This document shows positions 6,538-10,015 of a stretch of 10,015 nucleotides of DNA, piece after piece. This DNA is from JAAZNV01 sp049297375 (GTDB lineage Bacteria; Patescibacteriota; WWE3; UBA101185; UBA10185). The notes under the pieces are model-generated. The model had not been told where the DNA came from. It made no database searches and saw only the letters and a program-made list of their open reading frames with translations. The stretch spans positions 1 to 10,015 of the forward strand of contig JBAQUF010000034.1 in the NCBI GenBank assembly GCA_049297375.1. Direction: 5' to 3'. The position numbers and the translations under genes are program-made. Position 1 is the first letter of the stretch, and each line of letters starts with the position of its first letter.

Positions 6538-7115
6538 AAACTAAAAACGTCTTGGAAAAGATTCAGGCAGAGGAAACACTAAAAGTGTTTTACCTTGGGG
6601 GCGGTACGGCATTGGCGTTACAACTCGGTCACAGAAAATCAGTGGATTTAGATTTCTTCTCACAAAATTACCCCGCCCAGGAATTACTACTACAACATCT
6701 AAATAAATATAAGCCCACCGTCATACAGCAAGATAAGGGAACTTTAGACGTATTTATCGACAAGGTAAAAATTAGTTTCTTTGAATACAAATACCCTCTG
6801 CTTGAAAGGACAATAAAATACAAGGAGATTGAGCTTGCACAACTTTTGGATATTGCCTGCATGAAAATCGCAGCGATATCTCAAAGAGGAACAAAAAAGG
6901 ATTTTGTTGATCTGTACGTGCTCTTACAAAAGTATTCTTTGAATGAGATCCTAAAAGCGTTTGAGAAAAAATATAAGAAAGTTAACTACCACAGACTTCA
7001 TATTCTTAAATCTCTTGTATATTTCGACGATGCAGATAGTGACCCTGAACCAGATTATCTTTTAAATATCAGCTGGGCAGATGTCAAGGCTTTTATAACA
7101 TCCTCTGCTATATAG
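6513..7115 (+). CDS. AbiEii/AbiGii-type nucleotidyltransferase toxin
   Basis: The 200-residue protein carries the AbiEii-type nucleotidyltransferase core. YLGGGTALALQLGHR (27-41) and SVDLDFF (43-49) give the GG..L.L..GHR.S.DLDFF signature with metal-binding Asp45 and Asp47. A later strand LDVFIDKVKISFFEY (78-92), CMKIAAISQRG (116-126) and KKDFVDLYVLL (128-138) complete the fold, including the conserved Lys118 and Asp133 region. Characterised relatives transfer nucleotides, in some cases to tRNA, and block growth unless neutralised; phage-abortive AbiE and MenT systems are the models. Target and nucleotide cannot be told here. The ATG at 6513 is the first in frame and lies 25 bases inside the antitoxin gene. 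No terminator follows within 160 bases. It is shorter than AbiEii of lactococci, like many MenT-type toxins. Confidence 0.9.
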   Translation: MHEETLYIETKNVLEKIQAEETLKVFYLGGGTALALQLGHRKSVDLDFFSQNYPAQELLLQHLNKYKPTVIQQDKGTLDVFIDKVKISFFEYKYPLLERTIKYKEIELAQLLDIACMKIAAISQRGTKKDFVDLYVLLQKYSLNEILKAFEKKYKKVNYHRLHILKSLVYFDDADSDPEPDYLLNISWADVKAFITSSAI

Positions 7116-7277
7116 TTGTTTTGTAAGGTACATTGCTTTATTTAATCAAATTTTTCGTCTTAAATCTGATGTGTAGATACACTCGTCCTTTCTCTCAAAA
7201 ATGGTTCTAACCACTATGCGGAGCCAATAAGTTCTAACGTGCATTGCTTTGCGGTAAATCCTATATAATAGATATTA
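7116..7277. other. Intergenic region with short repeats
   Basis: The gap holds a 12-base direct repeat GTRCATTGCTTT (7128-7139 and 7239-7250, one difference), GTTCTAAC twice (7204-7211 and 7231-7238), and two small palindromes, GTGTAGATACAC (7171-7182) and GGTTCTAACC (7203-7212). The right-hand copies lie just before the -10 of the HIT gene, so they could be regulator sites. No gene or terminator is visible. Confidence 0.4.
7264..7269 (+). promoter_or_regulatory. -10 box of the HIT gene
   Basis: A perfect TATAAT lies eight bases before the ATG at 7278, leaving at most a base or two of leader, and there is no Shine-Dalgarno. GCATTG (7241-7246) sits 17 bases upstream but is a poor -35. Confidence 0.6.
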
Positions 7278-7655
7278 ATGAAAATTTCCGAGCAAATATT
7301 TAAACTAGCAAAGACTCCATTAGGCGATTTAATTGTAGGAATTGCTTTCGGTACACCTTTATCCAATTTATTACCCGTCAAAAGAGTCAAGGAAACTGAT
7401 AAAGTATTAGCTTTCTGGCATCCCAAACCATACTGGGAAAAACATATTTTATTGGTACCAAAGAAACAAATAAAGAGCCTCACAGAGATGAATGAAGACG
7501 ATTTTAAGTTTATTGAGGAAATATATAAAGTAGCAAAAGAAATAGTAATAGAATTAGGTTGGAATGAATCCGAATACACTATACTTACAAACGGAGGAAA
7601 CAGACAGGAAGTTAATCAGATACATTTTCACTTAAATAGTGGAAAAGTGCTTTAA
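7278..7655 (+). CDS. HIT family protein with altered histidine triad
   Basis: The 125-residue protein matches the HIT nucleotide-hydrolase/transferase fold. LAFWHPKPYWEKHILLVPKK (44-63) is the central strand pair with the conserved H..P....HILL.PK pattern, and TNGGNRQE leads into the active loop. The loop reads Q114-I-H116-F-H118-L-N, so the first His of the HxHxH triad is Gln while the middle, nucleophilic His and the third His remain. HIT proteins cleave or transfer nucleoside monophosphates from dinucleotides or phosphoramidates; activity is still possible because His116 is kept. The C-terminus stops soon after the loop, as in short HIT proteins. It has its own -10 box and ends in an intrinsic terminator that overlaps its last codons. 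The substrate is not predictable. Confidence 0.88.
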   Translation: MKISEQIFKLAKTPLGDLIVGIAFGTPLSNLLPVKRVKETDKVLAFWHPKPYWEKHILLVPKKQIKSLTEMNEDDFKFIEEIYKVAKEIVIELGWNESEYTILTNGGNRQEVNQIHFHLNSGKVL

Positions 7656-7676
7656 ACAGTAAGTAAGCATTTTTTT
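7643..7676 (+). terminator. Intrinsic terminator of the HIT gene
   Basis: AAAAGTGCTT (7643-7652) pairs over ten positions, including one G-T, with AAGCATTTTT (7665-7674) around a 12-base loop, and seven T (7670-7676) follow the GC-containing part. The left arm lies inside the last codons of the HIT gene. The stem is AT-rich and moderate. Confidence 0.6.
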
Positions 7677-7690
7677 AACCTCCAAACCGA

Positions 7691-7720
7691 CGGCGAACCA
7701 TTACCCTGTAGTGTTTGACT
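7691..7720 (+). repeat. Shared upstream element, copy 1
   Basis: It is identical at 24 of 30 positions to 8261-8290, with no gaps. The core is GAACCATTRCCCTRTRKTG followed by the -35 hexamer TTGACT. Both copies stand at the same distance from their -10 box. It may be an operator or a copied promoter. Confidence 0.7.
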
Positions 7721-7743
7721 AACCCTTTTATTTATTCTATAAT
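7715..7743 (+). promoter_or_regulatory. Sigma-70-type promoter of the winged-helix gene
   Basis: TTGACT (7715-7720), a 17-base spacer and TATAAT (7738-7743) form a near-consensus promoter. It places the transcript start near 7750, ahead of the Shine-Dalgarno at 7761. The open frame extends upstream to a TTG inside this -35 box, which therefore cannot be the start. Confidence 0.9.
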
Positions 7744-7760
7744 CTCAGTAAATAAACCAC

Positions 7761-7767
7761 AAAGGAG
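7761..7767 (+). promoter_or_regulatory. Shine-Dalgarno that sets the start at 7775
   Basis: AAAGGAG stands seven bases before the ATG at 7775. An in-frame ATG at 7769 is only one base away and too close, so 7775 is preferred. Confidence 0.9.
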
Positions 7768-7774
7768 AATGCAA

Positions 7775-8158
7775 ATGGCGACTGATCAACAAGTATTTAA
7801 TCTAGGAATGTTAACGGCAGTGCTGTCAAGTTCAGAAAGAGTTAAAGTAACAGGTATAAACCCTGGAAATGGTGAACCAAGTGACAGTATGTCCCTAACT
7901 TTACTTGATACTAAAAATGGTGATACATACAAGCTTGAAATAACTGATATCAAAATTAAGAAGGAAAAAGAAGCACTTGAAGAGCGGATCCTTCGTGCTT
8001 TAAAGTCCTCCGGACCGAAAACGTTTGATGCAATTACAGAAGAGCTTAAAGTCACAGATGAAGAACTTACCAAAGCTCTCGATAAACTCAAGAGTTCTGG
8101 GTACATTGAGAGTATTGAAGCTAATGATTTTTGCTGGTCACTGGTTCCAATACACTAA
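7775..8158 (+). CDS. Winged-helix domain protein, putative transcription regulator
   Basis: The 127-residue product has two parts. Residues 1-62 look like a small beta-rich domain with alternating strands (ERVKVTGI, MSLTLLDT, TYKLEITDIKI). Residues 66-124 form a winged helix-turn-helix: helix 1 ALEERILRALKSSGPKT, helix 2 FDAITEELK, recognition helix TDEELTKALDKLKSSGY, and a wing IESIEANDFCWSL. This fold usually binds DNA, so a regulator is likely, but the family is not recognised. The start is set by AAAGGAG and by a promoter whose -35 lies inside the longer frame. A strong terminator follows. The same 30-base upstream element precedes this gene and the next, which fits autoregulation plus control of the neighbour; that link is inference. 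Confidence 0.8.
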   Translation: MATDQQVFNLGMLTAVLSSSERVKVTGINPGNGEPSDSMSLTLLDTKNGDTYKLEITDIKIKKEKEALEERILRALKSSGPKTFDAITEELKVTDEELTKALDKLKSSGYIESIEANDFCWSLVPIH

Positions 8159-8165
8159 CCCGTAA

Positions 8166-8202
8166 AAGAGACAAATTAAAAAAAGTTTGTCTCTTATTTT
8201 TT
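8166..8202 (+). terminator. Intrinsic terminator after the winged-helix gene
   Basis: AAGAGACAAA (8166-8175) and TTTGTCTCTT (8186-8195) form a perfect 10-bp stem with a ten-base A-rich loop, followed by A and six T (8197-8202). It begins eight bases after the stop codon. Confidence 0.9.
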
Positions 8203-8241
8203 ATTTAAACGAAAACTACACAAATAACAATTTCTCTAAAA

Positions 8242-8263
8242 TTCGTATAAAGTTCCGTATGGG
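8242..8263 (+). repeat. 22-base repeat upstream of the 8343 gene
   Basis: The stretch starting TTCGTATAAAGTTCCGTATG is repeated at 9012-9033 with two differences. Its TTCGTATAA core also appears inverted at 9101-9109. The left end, AATTCGTATAA, resembles a XerC-type half-site. Confidence 0.6.
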
Positions 8264-8290
8264 GGAACCATTGCCCTATGTTGTTTGACT
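8261..8290 (+). repeat. Shared upstream element, copy 2
   Basis: This is the counterpart of 7691-7720, with 24 of 30 bases identical and including the -35 box. It directly abuts the 22-base repeat at 8242-8263. Confidence 0.7.
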
Positions 8291-8313
8291 CCACATAATC
8301 CCTGTAGTATGAT
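8285..8313 (+). promoter_or_regulatory. Sigma-70-type promoter of the 8343 gene
   Basis: TTGACT (8285-8290), a 17-base spacer and TATGAT (8308-8313) repeat the layout of the winged-helix gene's promoter almost exactly. Confidence 0.88.
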
Positions 8314-8328
8314 CCTCTAAAACCAGAT

Positions 8329-8335
8329 AAAGGAG
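8329..8335 (+). promoter_or_regulatory. Shine-Dalgarno of the 8343 gene
   Basis: AAAGGAG stands seven bases before the ATG at 8343, the same sequence and spacing as at 7761. The ATG at 8338 is out of frame. Confidence 0.9.
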
Positions 8336-8342
8336 AGATGAT

Positions 8343-8927
8343 ATGAAAGCTGAGATTCGCTTTGTAGAGAGAAAAAGACCAAACTATGTAGTTGTTTCAG
8401 GTGTTAGTTGGAATTCGGGGAGTTCGTTCGGTACTCTGCTTATAAATCTCAAGACCTTAGAGCTTTTGATGAAAAGCCTCGAGGTGAAAAGTATACGAGA
8501 TTTTAAAGAAGGTAGGATCTTTGATACAAACTATTCTGAACCCAAGGAAGCTTTAGAAGACTTTCTTCGATCCCACTATCCAAAAGAAAGAGGCATTAAA
8601 ATATCCTTATACACCAAAAGGGAGCCTAAGTATGACCCTGATGTGTGGAAGATTATACGCGTCGAGCCAAATGTAAGACACCTCTTATTTAAACAGGAGG
8701 AGAATTATTGGGCAGTTGTGGTAGAAGACCATCCAAAGGGGTATGTATTTCCCTATACAAGGGGTACAGCATACTTAAGGGAAGAAACTTTAGCTCTCGT
8801 AATGGAACATTTTGGGGTGAAGAAGCCCAAAAATCTAGTGGGGAAAGAGTTCAGGGCAAATGTACACGATGCTCAGGCAGCGTTGTTGGTTATTGCAATA
8901 AAAGCCAAGTATCCTAAACTGATCTAA
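8343..8927 (+). CDS. Unknown protein with an internal two-fold repeat
   Basis: The 194-residue product matches no family I know. It contains two similar halves, residues about 14-81 and 121-192. Each begins with an NY strand (NYVVVSG, NYWAVVVE) and has a loop with aromatic or Gly residues. A helix follows (LKTLELLMKSLEVK and REETLALVMEHFGVK), then a G(R/K).F turn, a second helix and a closing YPK. From the first helix to YPK the halves align over 49 residues without a gap. This points to an ancient duplication making a pseudo-dimer. It is soluble, basic and has no signal peptide. A promoter and ribosome site nearly identical to those of the winged-helix gene suggest common control, and its own strong terminator makes it a single-gene transcript. 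Function is unknown. Confidence 0.85.
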   Translation: MKAEIRFVERKRPNYVVVSGVSWNSGSSFGTLLINLKTLELLMKSLEVKSIRDFKEGRIFDTNYSEPKEALEDFLRSHYPKERGIKISLYTKREPKYDPDVWKIIRVEPNVRHLLFKQEENYWAVVVEDHPKGYVFPYTRGTAYLREETLALVMEHFGVKKPKNLVGKEFRANVHDAQAALLVIAIKAKYPKLI

Positions 8928-8941
8928 AACAGCAACCTCCC

Positions 8942-8979
8942 AAAAAGGGTTTATCGAAAGATTAAACCCTTTTTTATTT
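8942..8979 (+). terminator. Intrinsic terminator after the 8343 gene
   Basis: AAAAAGGGTTTA (8942-8953) and TAAACCCTTTTT (8963-8974) form a perfect 12-bp stem around a nine-base loop, with T-rich sequence to 8979. The A-run on the left means it could also work on the minus strand. Confidence 0.93.
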
Positions 8980-9011
8980 AACAAGTGCCTATACCAAAAA
9001 GTTTAACAATC

Positions 9012-9033
9012 TTCGTATAAAGTTCTGTGTGGG
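9012..9033 (+). repeat. 22-base repeat, second copy, upstream of the transporter gene
   Basis: It differs from 8242-8263 at two positions. TTATACGAA (9101-9109) is an exact inverted match to its first nine bases, so the two could pair across 80 bases. Both copies lie a little after a terminator and before a promoter. Confidence 0.6.
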
Positions 9034-9119
9034 AAGTCATAATATATTTCCTTGTCAGAGCAACGAAATACGACTTAACAAAGTAACGCCAAGGTGACCG
9101 TTATACGAACAAAACTTCC

Positions 9120-9128
9120 TGTTATAAT
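9120..9128 (+). promoter_or_regulatory. Extended -10 of the transporter gene, leaderless
   Basis: TG-T-TATAAT, a perfect extended -10, ends six bases before the ATG at 9135. No -35 is placed correctly and no Shine-Dalgarno is present. Confidence 0.75.
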
Positions 9129-9134
9129 TACCTC

Positions 9135-10007
9135 ATGTGGTTTTGGTTAGCATTCTGTTCAGCTATTACAGGTGCAGTAGAAATAACTTTAAACAAAAAG
9201 GCCTTAAATAAAGTAAGTGCAGTTGTGCTAACTTGGTCGCTTTTTACTTTGTCTCTTCCTTTAACTGCTTATTTTGCACTAAAAAATGGACTTCCCTCTT
9301 TAAACCAAATGTTTTTCTTGGGAGTAACCGCTTCTTCAGTAACATTTATTTTTTCAAAAACCATCTCTAATGAAACAATAAAGAACAACTTAGTATCTAA
9401 AGTTTTTCCATTAACAGCTTTTAACGGATTTTTTACTTATGTCTTCGGTCTGCTATTTTTGTCAGAGTCTCTAAGACTTATCCCTGTGATTGGTTTGTTC
9501 CTTACAGTCGTAGGTTCTTATATCTTAAATGCCGACCAGACTAAAGAAGATCTCTTAAAACCTTTTAAGCTTTTATTTACCAACAAAGCCTCTCTTATTT
9601 TCCTTTTCGCCATAATGCTAAATGCCCTTACTGCAATTTTTGACAAAATAGGAATAAACAATACCCAACCAGTAAACTCAGCATTTGCCCTACTAGCCGA
9701 GGATGTAATTATGATTGTTATTTTAACCACATATTTATTAAAAAAAGAACATAAAAAATGGATTAAAGAATTCAAAGATAACTTTATAATTTTACTTGCA
9801 AACGGGTTTATCTACGGCTTATCCACTCTACTCGTTTTCTCTGCTCTTACAGGTGGGCCTGTTGCTTTAGTTCTAGGAGTAAAAAGATTACAAATATTTT
9901 TTATCTTAATTTTTGGCTATATATTCCTTAAGGATAAACCAACGAAGTACAGTTGGATTGCAGCGGCAATAATGACTTTAGGAACCTTAATGATTAAGCT
10001 AGGATAG
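9135..10007 (+). CDS. EamA/DMT-superfamily transporter
   Basis: The 290-residue protein is an integral membrane protein with about ten hydrophobic segments arranged as two five-helix halves, the layout of EamA-type drug/metabolite transporters. The first half covers roughly residues 1-131 and ends with a LSESLRLIPVIGLFLTVVGS-like helix pair. A charged loop (133-150) separates the halves. The second half ends with VLGVKRLQIFFILIFGYIFL (244-263), LKDKPTKYSWIAAAIMTLG and the closing helix; the FLSE and FLKD turns before the last helix of each half are typical of the family. It would move a small solute, often by exchange or proton coupling, across the cytoplasmic membrane. The substrate is unknown. 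The start is supported by an extended -10 six bases upstream. It forms its own transcription unit after a strong terminator. Confidence 0.92.
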   Translation: MWFWLAFCSAITGAVEITLNKKALNKVSAVVLTWSLFTLSLPLTAYFALKNGLPSLNQMFFLGVTASSVTFIFSKTISNETIKNNLVSKVFPLTAFNGFFTYVFGLLFLSESLRLIPVIGLFLTVVGSYILNADQTKEDLLKPFKLLFTNKASLIFLFAIMLNALTAIFDKIGINNTQPVNSAFALLAEDVIMIVILTTYLLKKEHKKWIKEFKDNFIILLANGFIYGLSTLLVFSALTGGPVALVLGVKRLQIFFILIFGYIFLKDKPTKYSWIAAAIMTLGTLMIKLG

Positions 10008-10015
10008 AACAAATT

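Noticed and set aside
7214..7579. Minus-strand frame opposite the HIT gene (also 7786-8106 and 9518-9775)
   Set aside because: Antisense to clear protein families, with no promoter or independent support.
7715..7774. Upstream extension of the winged-helix gene to a TTG at 7715
   Set aside because: The TTG is the -35 hexamer and the stretch contains the -10 box. AAAGGAG points to the ATG at 7775.
8708..8917. Plus-strand 69-codon frame inside the 8343 gene
   Set aside because: Gly/Ser/Arg-rich out-of-frame shadow with no ribosome site.
9011..9109. loxP-like site (CTTCGTATA and TATACGAA arms)
   Set aside because: The arms are about 80 bases apart, not 8, and the match is only 8-9 bases.

Overview
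The window is AT-rich, tightly packed bacterial DNA using the standard bacterial code: TAA, TAG and TGA all act as stops. Gaps are mostly under 210 bases, several genes touch or overlap, and many starts lack a Shine-Dalgarno sequence. The gene mix is an unrelated string of small enzymes, a toxin-antitoxin pair, hypothetical proteins and a DMT transporter. Together with the leaderless starts this suggests a small-genome lineage such as a Candidate Phyla Radiation (Patescibacteria) member. That is an inference; no rRNA or ribosomal protein is present to place it.

Layout. At 1-238 (-) lies the N-terminal part of an unrecognised gene that leaves the window. At 239-582 there is a 344-base gap with two diverged 53-base direct repeats and small hairpins. 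At 583-3215 (+) is a translationally coupled pair: a small protein with a PD-(D/E)XK-like nuclease signature and a 722-residue, mostly helical partner of unknown family. This is the best candidate for an undescribed, possibly defence-related, system. At 3244-3720 (+) is a DUF523 protein, convergent with and overlapping a uracil-DNA-glycosylase-superfamily gene at 3712-4236 (-). Only 14 bases separate that gene from the divergent FabG-like SDR at 4251-4988 (+). An alginate-lyase-family gene follows at 5018-6115 (+). The SDR and lyase could act in sequence, the lyase releasing unsaturated uronate and the SDR reducing it.

At 6116-6255 is a GC-richer gap with two hairpins. At 6256-7115 (+) is a DUF6922-like antitoxin overlapping an AbiEii-type nucleotidyltransferase toxin. 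At 7278-7655 (+) is a HIT-family protein whose first triad His is Gln. At 7775-8158 (+) is a winged-helix protein and at 8343-8927 (+) an internally duplicated protein of unknown function. These two have near-identical promoters, Shine-Dalgarno sites and upstream elements, and each ends in a strong intrinsic terminator. At 9135-10007 (+) is an EamA/DMT transporter.

Expression signals fall into two classes. Genes at 3244, 4251, 6256 and 9135 have an extended -10 (TGnTAnnnT) exactly six bases before the ATG, and no Shine-Dalgarno, so their mRNAs are predicted to be leaderless. Genes at 7775 and 8343 instead have TTGACT-17-TATRAT promoters and AAAGGAG seven bases before the ATG.
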